Assembly (NCBI GenBank): GCA_015179125.1
Contig: WHVA01000018.1
Location: 372,001-436,000, forward strand
Direction: 5' to 3'
DNA from: Gautieria morchelliformis
Taxonomy: Eukaryota > Basidiomycota > Agaricomycetes > Gomphales > Gomphaceae
Length of the DNA stretch: 64,000 nt
Numbering within the stretch: the stretch's first letter is position 1; every line of letters starts with the position of its first letter. Below are positions 11,280 through 21,471 of this stretch, in pieces. The notes under the pieces were generated by a model. It was not told where the DNA came from. It did no database searches and worked only from the letters and a program-made list of their open reading frames with translations. Position numbers and translations under genes: made by a program.

Positions 11280-12614
11280 TATGTTCCAGCGGCCCAAGAC
11301 CTTCGACTTCGCATCCTGCAATACAAGCACGATCACATTCTCTCGGGACACTTCAGGGTCAACAAGACCATGGAGCTGATCCGACGAGACTACACTTGGC
11401 AAGGGATTAGATCCTTTGTCAAGGAGTATTGCAAGATGTGTACCACTTGTATGCGAAGCAAGCCGCAACGTCACAAGCCCTATGGTCTCCTCAAACAACT
11501 CCCCGTTCCCGAGAAGCCTTGGAATTCCATCTCTATGGATTTCATTGAGCAGCTTCCCCCTTCATCTGAGTTCACCTCCATACTAGTGATTGTTGACCGC
11601 TTCACTAAGCAGGTTACCTTCATTCCAACCACCGACAAGATAACCTCGCAAGAGCTCGCTCACCTCTTCGTCCTTCATGTCTTTTCCAAGCATGGAGTCC
11701 CCTCGCACGTCACCTCGGACAGGGGTTCCGAGTTCGTCTCACACGTCTGGCGTTCTCTAGGGAAAGCCTTGGACATGCGGTTGCATTTTACCTCGGGATA
11801 TCATCTCGAGGGTGATGGTCAAACCGAGCGTGCTAACCAGACCTTGGAACAGTACCTCAGGATATACTGCAACTACCAACAGTCCAATTGGGCTTCGCTC
11901 CTTCCCCTAGCCGAGTTCGCTTACAACAATGCGCCTAGCGCAACCACCGGCATATCCCCATTCTTTGCTAATAAGGGTTACCACCCGAACCTCACAGTCC
12001 ACCCTGAGCGCGACCTCGCCTCGGCACGAGCTCGAGACTTCGTGGTTGACCTGGACGAGCTACACCAAGAACTTCGCCGCGCCATCCTCAAAGCTCAGAA
12101 GACCTACCAAGCCTCGGCCGATGTTCGCTGCAAACCCGCTCCTGATTTCCAAGTAGGATCCCTCGCCTTTGTAAAGGCACAGTACTTCCGAACAACTCGG
12201 CCTACCAAGAAGCTCGCCGAGAAGTTCTTGGGTCCTTTTGAGATCATTTCCCGAGCAGGTACTCACTCCTTCACTCTTCGACTTCCAGAACACATGCATT
12301 CGGTCCATGTATTCCACGTATCTATGCTCGAACCAGCCTCGCCCAACACCATCCCGAACCGAGTTCAGCCGCCTCCACCCCCAGTCGTTATCGACGGCGA
12401 GCCCGAGTTCGAGGTCTCCAAAATCCTCGACTCGAAGATCGATAATAGACGAAAGAGCTGCAAGCTGCTCTACCTTGTTAGGTGGACTGGAAACGAAGGT
12501 ACCGACGAAGAAACCTTGTGGATCCTCGCTTCCGAGCTTGATCATGCCTCGGAGCTGGTCACTGACTTCCATGAATCTTACCCGGGCAAGCCAGGCCCTT
12601 TGACTGCTCTATGA
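11280..12614 (+). CDS. Gypsy integrase with C-terminal chromodomain (fossil pol)
   Basis: Carries the HHCC zinc segment around 11330-11460 (KMCTTCMRSK), the DDE core (SMDFIEQLPPSSEF; VTSDRGSEFVSHVW; GDGQTERANQTLEQYLR), an SH3-like GPFEIISRAG segment, and a chromodomain FEVSKILDSKID...YLVRWTGN at about 12410-12590. The chromodomain places the element among the chromoviruses, which target heterochromatin. Stop at 12612-12614. Confidence 0.85.
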   Translation, partial: YVPAAQDLRLRILQYKHDHILSGHFRVNKTMELIRRDYTWQGIRSFVKEYCKMCTTCMRSKPQRHKPYGLLKQLPVPEKPWNSISMDFIEQLPPSSEFTSILVIVDRFTKQVTFIPTTDKITSQELAHLFVLHVFSKHGVPSHVTSDRGSEFVSHVWRSLGKALDMRLHFTSGYHLEGDGQTERANQTLEQYLRIYCNYQQSNWASLLPLAEFAYNNAPSATTGISPFFANKGYHPNLTVHPERDLASARARDFVVDLDELHQELRRAILKAQKTYQASADVRCKPAPDFQVGSLAFVKAQYFRTTRPTKKLAEKFLGPFEIISRAGTHSFTLRLPEHMHSVHVFHVSMLEPASPNTIPNRVQPPPPPVVIDGEPEFEVSKILDSKIDNRRKSCKLLYLVRWTGNEGTDEETLWILASELDHASELVTDFHESYPGKPGPLTAL

Positions 12615-12723
12615 TCGTTTTCTTGTTTAACCCCCATGACCCAGTAGTTAGATAACAAAATCCCCTCGCAATTGAACAATACAAAAAAATCAATAAAAAT
12701 ATTCCATTATTCCATTTACTAGT

Positions 12724-13584
12724 TTACTCCAACATCCTCATATCCTCTCCCTCGCTCTCCTCGCTACCCTCGCCTGACTCCTCCTCATTACTACTGCTAC
12801 TTCGCTCCACCAGACCCCCATGTCCCCCATAATCCGCCAAGTCTCTTGCCCCCTGCATCCGCTTCAAGTAATTCCGCCTCCTCCTTATCCTCATGAACTC
12901 CACATCCGCCCTGTTCATCCTATCATTCGCCGCCCTAAACTCCCCCAACAACTCACACACCCTTTCCCCAACCTTGCCAACCTTCTGTCCCACATCCCTC
13001 ACCGCCGCTATCAACTCCCTCATCTCCGCACTTCGCTCCGACCTTTTCGTCTTCTTGTCCTTCTTCGCCCTCCGACCTTCCACCTCGGTTTCCTCTACCT
13101 CGGTTTCCTTCCCCTCACTCTGCCCCGCTCCCTCTGACCCCTTACCCTTCTCCTCGCTCAACCTCCCTTCCATCCGGTCCACCCTCGTCTCAAGGTTCCG
13201 CTCGACCCAGTCACTTGAGTCGTCGTCCTCGGCAACCTCGTCCCAAACCTTGGCCTCTTTCCTCGGCCTCGGTCTGTCCTCGGTGCCCTCGCTCCTCGCC
13301 CGCTTCTTGCCCACGGCACTCGCCTGACCCTTTCCTGGGGTCGCCTTGCTGTGGCGACCATGGGCTATACTACAGCCCAAAGAGTGTGTCCTGCACCACA
13401 CGCAGGCACCCTGGTCAGCGAGGCCGAAGTTGAGGCTAACGGCCTGAAGGCACATATAGCCGCGCTCTTCGCAGCGCGCGCACCTCGCCTCGGCCTTGGT
13501 CGCGAGTTGCCACTCACGAGGTCCTCCGTCAGCGAGCTTGTACCTGTATAGGGACAAGTCGGTGGGGTGGTACGAGAACAACAT
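12724..13584 (-). CDS. Opposite-strand accessory ORF of the Gypsy element, Cys-rich
   Basis: A 286-codon minus-strand frame at the 3' side of the Gypsy element. It has a compact cysteine cluster near its N-terminus (CARCEERGYMCLQ...CVWCRTHSLGC), then a long acidic/basic, probably coiled-coil, low-complexity tail rich in Glu, Lys and Arg. Codon use (many TCG/CTC codons) is like the rest of the element. The cluster resembles fungal Zn-finger-like motifs but matches no family I can name. A short frame at 13589-13882 lies just upstream and may be a first exon. Additional opposite-sense ORFs are known in some fungal and plant LTR elements; the role here is unknown. Confidence 0.6.
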   Translation of the reverse strand: MLFSYHPTDLSLYRYKLADGGPREWQLATKAEARCARCEERGYMCLQAVSLNFGLADQGACVWCRTHSLGCSIAHGRHSKATPGKGQASAVGKKRARSEGTEDRPRPRKEAKVWDEVAEDDDSSDWVERNLETRVDRMEGRLSEEKGKGSEGAGQSEGKETEVEETEVEGRRAKKDKKTKRSERSAEMRELIAAVRDVGQKVGKVGERVCELLGEFRAANDRMNRADVEFMRIRRRRNYLKRMQGARDLADYGGHGGLVERSSSSNEEESGEGSEESEGEDMRMLE

Positions 13585-13588
13585 GGTT

Positions 13589-13882
13589 TTATACTATACA
13601 AGTCAGCAGCGTCCATGACCAGACAACGACGGTACTCACCTTCTTGCCGTTGGGCCCTTCCTGCCACGGCTTCCACATATCTATGGCCCCCCCATCCTCG
13701 ATGGGCCGCGGGACCATGTCGGGTCGAACCTCGGGCATAACCTCGCCCGAGGGACCGTCCTCCTCAGACAGCAAGGTCTGGTCGAACGTGTTGTTCGCGC
13801 TGTTTTCGTCGATAGCAGAGTTAAAGAGAGCTTGGGGGCGCACCATATTCGTTGGCACTTGGGTTTGCTGCCTCCTACCCAC
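13589..13882 (-). CDS. Short opposite-strand ORF upstream of the accessory ORF
   Basis: 97 codons (MGRRQQTQVPTNMVRPQALF...), acidic, ending near PWQEGPNGKK followed by a GTGAGTA donor-like site about 13639. It may be exon 1 of the accessory gene at 12724-13584. Function unknown. Confidence 0.4.
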   Translation of the reverse strand: MGRRQQTQVPTNMVRPQALFNSAIDENSANNTFDQTLLSEEDGPSGEVMPEVRPDMVPRPIEDGGAIDMWKPWQEGPNGKKVSTVVVWSWTLLTCIV

Positions 13883-14000
13883 CCTTTTATCTAACCTCGG
13901 CTACGATTAAGCTTCGCCTTTCCGGCGACTTAACATCGGGCCGGGATCTAGATTCGAGGATAGGCGAACCTTGTTCATATTACGTAATTGGGGCAGAAGA

Positions 14001-14407
14001 GGTGGCTTCAGTGGCGGTAAAGTCTCCCATATGCATTCATTAAGCTACTTAATGCAATTGCTAGTCACAAAAACCGCAAAGAAAGACTCCAGCATAAACA
14101 AAACCCTGCAGCGCCACCCAGCAAGTGTTGACGGCCTGTTTGTTGTTGGTCCTGATTGTTCCACATCCCCATCTACACCTGGATCATCCTCGTTCTCCCT
14201 TCCGAATGTCTCTGAGGCACAATCCCATTCCTCTTTGTCAATGTTCATCCTTCCACAGCTCCCTCTTCCCTCGGAGGTGTTTTTCCATTCCAGTGATCTT
14301 CCATTATCAAAAGGCCCTATAGTTCCCAATTCATCAAGGATGCCTCCATCGAACCAGTTGGCTATGACACATGGGTCAATAAGTACTGGCTCTCATCCTC
14401 AGTCATG
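14001..14407 (+). pseudogene. Exon piece of the interrupted gene between Gypsy and Harbinger
   Basis: After the GGTGG repeat the frame reads GGFSGGKVSHMHSLSYLMQ, then a Ser/Pro-rich stretch (PDCSTSPSTPGSSSFSLP), and ends HPQSS just before a GTAAG donor, where the Harbinger element begins. Low complexity, no domain recognised. Probably the same gene as 4026-5810, since the Gypsy target repeat joins the two sides, but this is inference. Confidence 0.4.
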
Positions 14408-14593
14408 TAAGGGCGTGTTCGGTAACCAGACCACGATAATCTGATCTGAAGAAATCATAAAATCTACAACTCACTCGTAACCTTGATCTTTTCTGCATGT
14501 GATCAATATTGAATCGAGCCGAACGCACTGTAATCTTGACTTGAAATTTCCTTCGCTGACAAAGTGTGTGTATGTGGGTGCGACTGACATGTC

Positions 14594-15920
14594 ATGAATT
14601 GTGAGCAAGCCCTGATAGAAGCTCGGGTGCGCTACAGGAAGAGAAGGCGGATGGTGGCCTTGCTCATGATCAAGACTGTCGGAGAGGTAGTGTTACACTA
14701 TGGAAAGCACTATCTTTGTAAGCAGCTCTACCACACCTCCATCCTATCTGGTCGGCGATGGGTCCGAGAGCTACTTCATGGAAACCCACGCCGTATCCAG
14801 GATCAACTCGGAATGAAAAAGCACGTTTTTAGAAAACTGGTCCAGGAACTGTTCAGACGCACAGCTGCCAACCACACTCGTTACATGGACCTTGATGAGC
14901 AGGTGGCTATTTTTGCGTATGCCCTTGTGACCAATTTATCAAATAGGAAGCTCGGCGAGCGGTTCCAACGGAGTGGGGATACAATTTCAAGGTATTCTTA
15001 TTCCTCCTCCGCTTGAAGAGCTTCTATTCATGTCAATTTATCCAGATGTTTCCACCGCATCCTAGATGCAGTAACATCGCCGGCCTTTTACAATACCTAT
15101 GTCAAGCTACCAAATTTGGAAACCCAACTTGACGGATATATTGCTGATAACCCAAAATTCTTTCCCTACTTTGAAGATGCCCCTGGAGCAGTTGATGGGA
15201 CACATATTACAGCACGTCCTTCAACAGAGGACAGGTCTCGTTACCGCAACCGGAAAGGGACCCTCACGCAGAATGTCTTAGCGTGCACTACCTTTGATAT
15301 GCATGTCTGCTATGTTTTGAGTGGTTGGGAAGGTAGTGCCAGTGATGGACAGGTCTATCAGGATGCACGTGTCCATGATCTGGCCATTCCACATGGAAAG
15401 TACTATCTGGCGGATGCTGGATATCCTATATGTGATGCCTTGCTCATCCCATTTCGAGGCATTCGATACCATCTTCGAGAGTGGGAAGCTAGCGGGCTCA
15501 GGTATGTACGAAGCTCTCACCAAATAACTTACTTAACCAGTAGTCTTCAGGCCCAAAACCTACAAGGAACTCTACAATTTGCGACATTCTCAGGCATGTA
15601 ACGTTATTGAGAGAGTCTTTGGAGTCGCAAAGAAACGATTTGGTAACCTTCGTGAAACGAATGAATATCCAACGTCGACACAAGCAAAGATTATTCCAGG
15701 CTGCTGTGTCATTCATAACTTCATTCGGACACATGATCCGGACGAGGAGCCTGAAGCCGGGGAATTACCTGAGTTAATGAACGGGATTGGAGCCACGAGT
15801 GTTACGGCTGTTGGAGGGAGTGTACACCCTGCAGAGACACGGAGGGCTACAGCAAAGAGGGAGAGAATTGCGCAGGCAATGTGGACAGGGTATCAACAAG
15901 AGCTACGTCAACATAGGTAG
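14594..15920 (+). CDS. Harbinger DDE transposase
   Basis: Three exons: 14594-14992, about 15048-15500 and about 15551-15920. Intron 1 is GTATTC...TCCAG and intron 2 is GTATGT...CTTCAG; both keep the frame. The N-terminal half is a helical DNA-binding segment (LGERFQRSGDTISR is the usual HTH-like motif). The DDE_4 catalytic core follows: first Asp in GAVDGTHI, second Asp in GSASDGQVYQDARVH, GYP in LADAGYPI, and the Glu in NVIERVFGVAKKRFGNL. Length (about 407 residues) is normal for PIF/Harbinger nucleases. It cuts and pastes the element together with the Myb-like partner encoded on the opposite strand. Confidence 0.88.
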
Positions 15921-15946
15921 ATCACTCTCATAGCTCGTACTCGATA

Positions 15947-17156
15947 CTACATATTTGGGAACATCTGGAAGTTGAGGAGATCAGCGTCAGCCTGCTTTTG
16001 ACGAAGCCACTTCGCCCTGAGCCCCTTACGCTTGATTGCCAAATAGGTAATCGGTGCCTTTGGATCCTGTGAAAACAACCTCACCGCTGACAGGACGGCT
16101 TCATCATCGGACTCCTCATCTTGTAGGACTTCAATAGCCCTGGACAGTCTCTCTGGAGACGTCTGCGCATCACAGTTCCCTACCTCGAGTCCACTCGCTA
16201 CAGCTCCAAGTGCTTTTGATATGGCGAAGAGGCCATCTGCACCAGACTGCCGAGTGCGTTTGTCAGAGAGACGCTTACTGTCGCGTCCTGCATCCTGAGC
16301 CTTACGCTTGCCTAACATGGAGGTAGAGGGGGCTTCCGGTAGGTCACTACTCAAAAAGGTGGTAGCCTAACCTTCCTTCATAAGTTTCGTTGACTGCGAA
16401 AGAGATGAATAATCGACAAACCTGGACTGATCCCAGATCCGCCTCACGCTCAGCATCTTCTTCCTCAAAGACCTCACCATATTTTGATTCTCCATCAACA
16501 TCAGACACGTAGGAATCAGGAGACCCTTCGACTTCGGCTGGCTGGACTCTAGGTCGAAACGCACCGGCACCAGTCGCGAGCACATTGTCACACAAGTGCG
16601 CCAGGTCATCAAACAACGGAAAAGGTTTCTTTTTGAAAGGAGCTGCCGCATAGTGGGTCTACATTCCCATAGTCACAATATGATAACGTAGAATAATCAT
16701 ACGCCATACCTTAATATACGCTTCCCATACTTCCTCTGGGGCTGTCACCATCTGTCGGCCTTCATCCCATCCAAAACCAGACTGCAGACGAAGGGCTTTC
16801 ACTATCTTGTACTGCTTTTTGAGCTGTAACCCATCAGCGAACCACAAACCAGGCATTGCGGCGAAGGCGGCGAAGAAGCTTACCCGATGAAACCTTGATT
16901 TCACCTGTGAAGCGGTCTTCAAAGGCCCTTTGCGATGCATTGCATCCATAATCTTGAGCTGGTCAACGATGAGTTGCCAGACAGCGCTCTTGAACCTGTT
17001 TTCCGACGTGTTCCCCATGGCCTTTTGATCAGTGAGAGTCAGCACCAGTTCAGCTTCCTCAGCTGCACACCACTGGGCATTGTCAGTCTTTGCCTTTGAC
17101 TTCCCTTGCCTTTTGGTTTGCGCTGGGATGACGTCCTGGACATCGATGCTGGACAT
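15947..17156 (-). CDS. Harbinger Myb/SANT-like accessory protein
   Basis: Starts MSSIDVQDVIPAQTKRQG at 17156. The first exon contains the Myb/SANT-like domain (WCAAEEAELVLTLTDQKAMG; FKSAVWQLIVDQL; GFGWDEGRQMV) and ends about 16711 at a GTATGG donor. The second exon (about 16661-16434) encodes KKPFPLFDDLAHLCDNVLAT and an acidic stretch. The last exon (about 16340-15947) is basic then helical (MLGKRKAQDAGRDSKR; AIKRKGLRAKWLRQKQA). In this superfamily the Myb-like protein is required for nuclear import of the transposase and for binding the element's ends. Exon borders are approximate. Confidence 0.75.
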
Positions 17157-17457
17157 GATGAAGGATGGCGGCCAGCTATAGCATGAGGTCGGTCACAAAT
17201 GTCACGGAGCGTGACTTTGGTTTCGACCTGCGAAAGAGAAGTCCAGAGTCCACATCCTCGAGATACAGCTTTGAGCTGTATCTCAAAAGTATAGGGAGAT
17301 CACGCGTGGTCAAAATCTTTTTAGATTGAGATTTCATGAGCCGAACGCCCCAAAATCGAAAAAGATTTCGCAAGATTGCGAAATCGTGGTTTCTTCACTT
17401 TTTGGTGAGAGATCACCAAAATACATTTTCGTGGTCTGGTTACCAAACGCGCCCTAA

Positions 17458-17653
17458 GTCATTCCGATATATCCTACTATAGTTATCAGCTAACAGCTGT
17501 ATTTTTAGCTACTATGAGTGACTATTCAGGCAGTATACCAACCACACCTCACTCCAGACATAACCGGCATGAAAGTGTAACTATCATGCCTGGTAAGTAA
17601 CATATTGATTCTTATCAGAAACAAGACTAAATTGTTTCCATCAAGGAGACCAT
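17458..17653 (+). pseudogene. Exon piece between Harbinger and solo LTR
   Basis: After TAA the sequence continues an intron to TTTTTAG (about 17508), then codes TMSDYSGSIPTTPHSRHNRH and ...ESVTIMPG, followed by a GTAAGTAAC donor and an acceptor CATCAAG about 17645. The frame stays open across both introns, which supports a real spliced gene. Cut by an LTR at 17654. Confidence 0.4.
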
Positions 17654-18892
17654 TGTCAAGATTGGTTTTTAGGCGTTAATATCGTGTATTAGTGAACACA
17701 GCGAATGCCCAAATAACTTGTGCGAATAAGTATGCCGTTCAGCGAATAGATGAACCAATGAATGTTCACAAGGTAAGAGGGTTGCCCGAACGGGGCTCAC
17801 CCTATCTACAGTCATAGCGAAATAGCCCGTGGCACTTGACGATGTAATGTGCAAGGTCTCACGGAAGAGCTGTCTAAGTCTCGACAATCCCTTCGCCAAC
17901 AGCACAGAAAATGGTTTGAAGGCTAAGGTAACGAGGATGAAGTATGAGAACAAACCAGTGATGCCTAAGTCCTCTGCTAGTTGAAGATGGAAATCTCCAA
18001 GAGAAGGCTTAAGATGATGACCACAGCGAGGTCAATTTGCACAAGATGAACGACGTATGGTAATTGAACTGGGGAATATACATGCGAATGTAAACTACTG
18101 ATATCGAATGCTCGTAAGGTATCAGCGAATAGGAAAGAGGCCGTCACGAGTCAGGGTTGGATGGGGGTGCGCAGTCATGATACAACATAGATGAAATAAA
18201 CATACAATAGAATGAGAGAAGAGGGAGAACATGAAACGACGGAGAGTGAAGGTGGCAAAGACACCTGTGTACGAAATCATGTTTTGGGGCCCGCATATAC
18301 ACTGCCCTGCACGGGTTCTTCATCTACTGGGTTGATCCCACACGACCTATGGGTAGGACGTCCCATGAACGCACCCTGCTCATATGAACACCAAAAGGGG
18401 GTTGGATCGAGAAGCTGATGGAGTTACTGACGAGCCATCATGCCGGATAGGGATGTCGATCGTGATTTGATTGTGTGCCTGCTGGCGAATGATGCGAGCA
18501 GCGAATGGTCGTTCGGCGAAATGCAAGGAAGGGTGAACAGAGGTGACATAGAGGAGGAGAGGTCGAGGTGGAGGGCGAAGCCGAGTGAACACTGGGGAGG
18601 AGTAGCGAAAGGGGAAATGGGGATAACAAGGTGCAGGAAATACAAAGGTCATGACAATCCAATTACCAGAACACCATTGGAAGAGGGTCGAGCAGAGGTG
18701 GTAGACCCAGCGATGACTGCCAAGTCAGTCCAAAGACGTCGATCATGCGTTTGACAGCGTGGCTATGGTAATTGGCGTGAACAGCGAGAATCGGTTGCCG
18801 AACAGGACAATGGCGATCGGAACAAACACGGAAATGGGGTGAGAAATGGCAGGACAGAGCACCTGAGTATGAGAAATAAACACGTCATGACA
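17654..18892 (+). mobile_element. Solo LTR, family B (longest copy)
   Basis: 1,239 bp, TGTCAAGATTGG...CGTCATGACA, with a near-perfect target duplication ACCAT/ACCGT (17649-17653 and 18893-18897). Homologous to 2603-3634, to 34912-36723, and to the reversed copies at 1809-2279 and 36906-37951. No coding region. Confidence 0.85.
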
Positions 18893-19164
18893 ACCGTATG
18901 TTCGGTGATACATCATGTCTGTGGGAGCTGCCTGACCCACATCTGGTAGCAGTTTACAACCGCCATGTGCCTCCTTTGCATGGCTCTGAGCTGGAGGATG
19001 CACTTGCCGCCCAACACTCGAATGAAGGAGTTGATAGCGCAACATTTTGGAGAATGTTCAATATGTGTAACTGTAATCAGTTCTTCACGAAGGAAGTCCC
19101 GCATTCCATGCATGGGCTGCAGTTCCCAGTGTGGGTTTATGGCAATAATCCTGCCATTTAGTCT
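18893..19164 (+). pseudogene. Last exon of the interrupted gene
   Basis: Frame continues RMFGDTSCLWELPDPHLVAV, then YNRHVPPLHGSELEDALAAQ and NMCNCNQFFTKEVPHSMHGL, stopping after WVYGNNPAI at 19161. No family recognised. The open frame without stops, set between spliced pieces, suggests a formerly functional gene interrupted by transposons. Confidence 0.4.
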
Positions 19165-20411
19165 TTCACCTTGTTTTTCTTCTATACTCTTGCTCTCCAA
19201 CCCCCGCTCTCAACGATTTCTTGAATGTCAGCTACTCTCCAACAATTTCTTGTATATATATATGAGAGTAGCTACAAATAATTGGAACTGCTTCTTGTCG
19301 TATTATAAAAACCCAGCCACATACGGAGAAGTGTACATCATACAATTTGCGGAATAGGTTTCTTAGTACTATTAATTAAAAAATTTTGTGTTGAATAATT
19401 ACTGTGGTCTTGGACAAAGCTACCCTAATGGTCCGCATGCCATGCCTTGCGATGCTGGTTGCGTTCAGGAGATGGAGGCAACAGTCGCTTGACTGGCAAC
19501 TCTGAAAGACCATCTGAGGCACCAAACACATGCTAGCATGAATGATATCAGCTCATTCTTTCCTTGTAGGATAGAGAGCACTTACACTATGAGTACTTGC
19601 TGTTGCTGGCACAGCTGGTGCACGCAACTCAGGCACAGTGACCTGTCCGGTACCTAACACCTATAGCAAGCCTTGAACACACATGTTCAAGCTTGGATAG
19701 GTCACTGAGATCAGTTTGAGAGAGTGGGAAAATTGGGGTCTGATGTGCATCATCTAGAAGTGTAACTATCCCATGAAGTTTGGGAAGGTTTATGTGCGCA
19801 AAGTGCTTGATCTTATCAAGCACTTGGTGACTGACACCTTCGGTGGCAGTGTTACTTGACCCCTCGGGCTGAATAGGAAAACATAAATATATACCATTTA
19901 GATTGTTAGCCCAATTTGTTTTACTCACTTCATCTGTCTTTTTGGTATGGGATTTTGGATTAAGATGTTAAGTAGTGCCTTTAAAAAATAAATTCTATTG
20001 CTTAGCGGTTGGGCCCGCTATGTTTGTCCTTCCTCTGTGTGCTGACTAAGCCCCTAGAGACGCGTCCGGCACTGATGAAGGTCACGTGACCGCGTCGACA
20101 GGAAAATGGTGTCGATCTAAGGGATAACCAAGCCAAAGGTGTTCACTTTTGAGGTAGTATAGAGTAAACAATAATAGTGAACCCTCAATGAAGAATTGGA
20201 GTAAACTATTGAGATTTAAGTCCTGTAGCTATCAAATAAGACTACAGTGATTTCAGGGGGTGAAACAGTTGATTCTGGATGATTTCGTTCATACATTTGT
20301 AGTAGCTATTTATACTATATTAGTGGTAACTACTGGTGTTTGAGATAGTGAGCGGATGGGTCAAAGAACTACTTGTAACTAAAGGGGCGACTAATTATAG
20401 TTATAAAATCA
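19165..20411 (-). other. Unassigned DNA with one weak ORF
   Basis: No recognised gene. A 99-codon minus frame at 19629-19928 (MSKTNWANNLNGIYLCFP...) with Leu-rich C-terminal part (LSDLSKLEHVCSRLAIG) is the only candidate and matches nothing I know. The rest is AT-rich with short simple repeats (TATATATATG near 19256). Confidence 0.25.
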
Positions 20412-20830
20412 TGGGGTGATGGAGATAGTATCAGGGTTATTTAAACTTTGGAATAGAGTTCTGTACTTAGCATACAAAGCCCCTGTCCACATGGTGTCAA
20501 GATAATAATCAGCTGGTGCCATGGAGTTCAATAGAAAAAAGAAATCAAATCTGCCCTGCCTAGCATAAATGCTAGGCTTGGTGATGGGGCCGCTATCTCT
20601 GTGCCTTTTCCATGGGGCAGCTAATTGAGTACATGTATTGTGGATGACATTCTCAAGTCACTCCACAATGCCCAGTGCTCCTGCGCAGTCTGCATCTCTC
20701 TGCAGCGTTTGGTGCCCGCACCTCCTCAGTGCCTGTGGCCTGGCGCCTGTCGACGTCATGGCCGATGCCATCACTCGATAGGCGCGCTGTCTCTGATCGG
20801 CCGCACGTGGTTGATGCTCGTATCCCTTGT
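20412..20830 (+). repeat. Dispersed repeat G, copy 1, with palindromic hairpin
   Basis: Matches the reverse complement of 63590-64000 at roughly 80% by eye. Landmarks: CAAAGCCCCTGTCCACATG near 20480, a hairpin GCCTAGCATAAATGCTAGGC near 20561-20580, GGGGCCGCT(A/G)TCTCTGTGCC, and CTGGCGCCTGTCGA near 20740. Homology stops about 20822-20830. No coding signal. Probably the end region of an unidentified mobile element. Confidence 0.6.
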
Positions 20831-21471
20831 GGAAAGTATTGCCGGAGGGTTGCGTATGCAGTGAGGGTTCGTGAGGTCGTAAAAGCGTGTAGAGAGAATA
20901 AGATGAGAACAACTTCGGTTGTTTGCACTAACACCACGTGCAGTGACAACTACGCTAGACACCGACTGATATAGCTCCATCCAGTCAAAGGAAAAACTAG
21001 CCTCTGTGGGCTTCAATCAATAGCGCAAGGTTGGAGTTTAACTGCTTAGTGTTTATATCATACATTGCTAGCTATTTATGTGTTTGGAGCGAGCCCGTAC
21101 TAAACTAGATATAATAGGGGTTTATGGAGCAGCGAGTGCCGCCGGTGCGCAATGCATGCACCGGTGCCAAGGCTGTACCTGATCATATGTAGCCTAATAT
21201 ATGCGTCAGGAACGATGGAGCGCTTCCCGCGCTCCATCTCGGATCTAGCCCTCGGTTGGCCCTGGAACCGGGATCAGGGTCGAAGCCGCTGGTTAGAGGC
21301 ACGCACGAGTGACAGCGCGCGTGCATGCCCTGGAGTGCGCCAGCATTGCATATGGATGTAGATATGGAGTCAGAATGTCGTTAGGGGTTTGTTAGTGATG
21401 AATATGAATGTATAGATTGATTTTCCTATTCATAACATCCCTGTATCTTATCTAATCCGTAGATAAGATAG
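20831..21471. other. Unassigned spacer
   Basis: GC-rich patch at 21120-21360 followed by AT-rich DNA. I see no gene or repeat copy here. It could hold the 3' end of the MULE on the minus strand. Confidence 0.3.

Larger units (their letters stand above)
5811..14000 (+). mobile_element. Gypsy chromovirus (family E), interrupted by a solo LTR
   Basis: Layout: LTR-like 5' region (TGTAAGAACCC..., about 5811-6351), gag with zinc knuckle, protease, a solo Copia-type LTR (8095-9365), reverse transcriptase, RNase H, integrase, C-terminal chromodomain, and an accessory ORF in opposite orientation near the 3' end. The element is flanked by a 5-bp direct repeat GGTGG (5806-5810 and 14001-14005) in the transposase-like gene. 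A second terminal repeat was not recognised. Most of pol is open; the copy is broken, with about three breaks. Probably of moderate age, since it carries a younger insertion. Confidence 0.85.
14411..17454 (+). mobile_element. PIF/Harbinger DNA transposon, apparently complete
   Basis: 3,044 bp with about 26-bp imperfect terminal inverted repeats (GGGCGTGTTCGGTAACCAGA... against the reverse of ...TCTGGTTACCAAACGCGCCC) and a 3-bp TAA target duplication (14408-14410 and 17455-17457), the TWA preference of PIF/Harbinger. It carries the two genes of the superfamily in convergent order: a DDE transposase on plus and a Myb/SANT-like DNA-binding protein on minus. Both read through with plausible introns and I saw no obvious break, so it may be recent and possibly autonomous. 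Confidence 0.9.

Noticed and set aside
12060-12572. 170-codon minus ORF opposite the integrase
   Set aside because: Antisense of conserved integrase/chromodomain coding sequence; no independent features.
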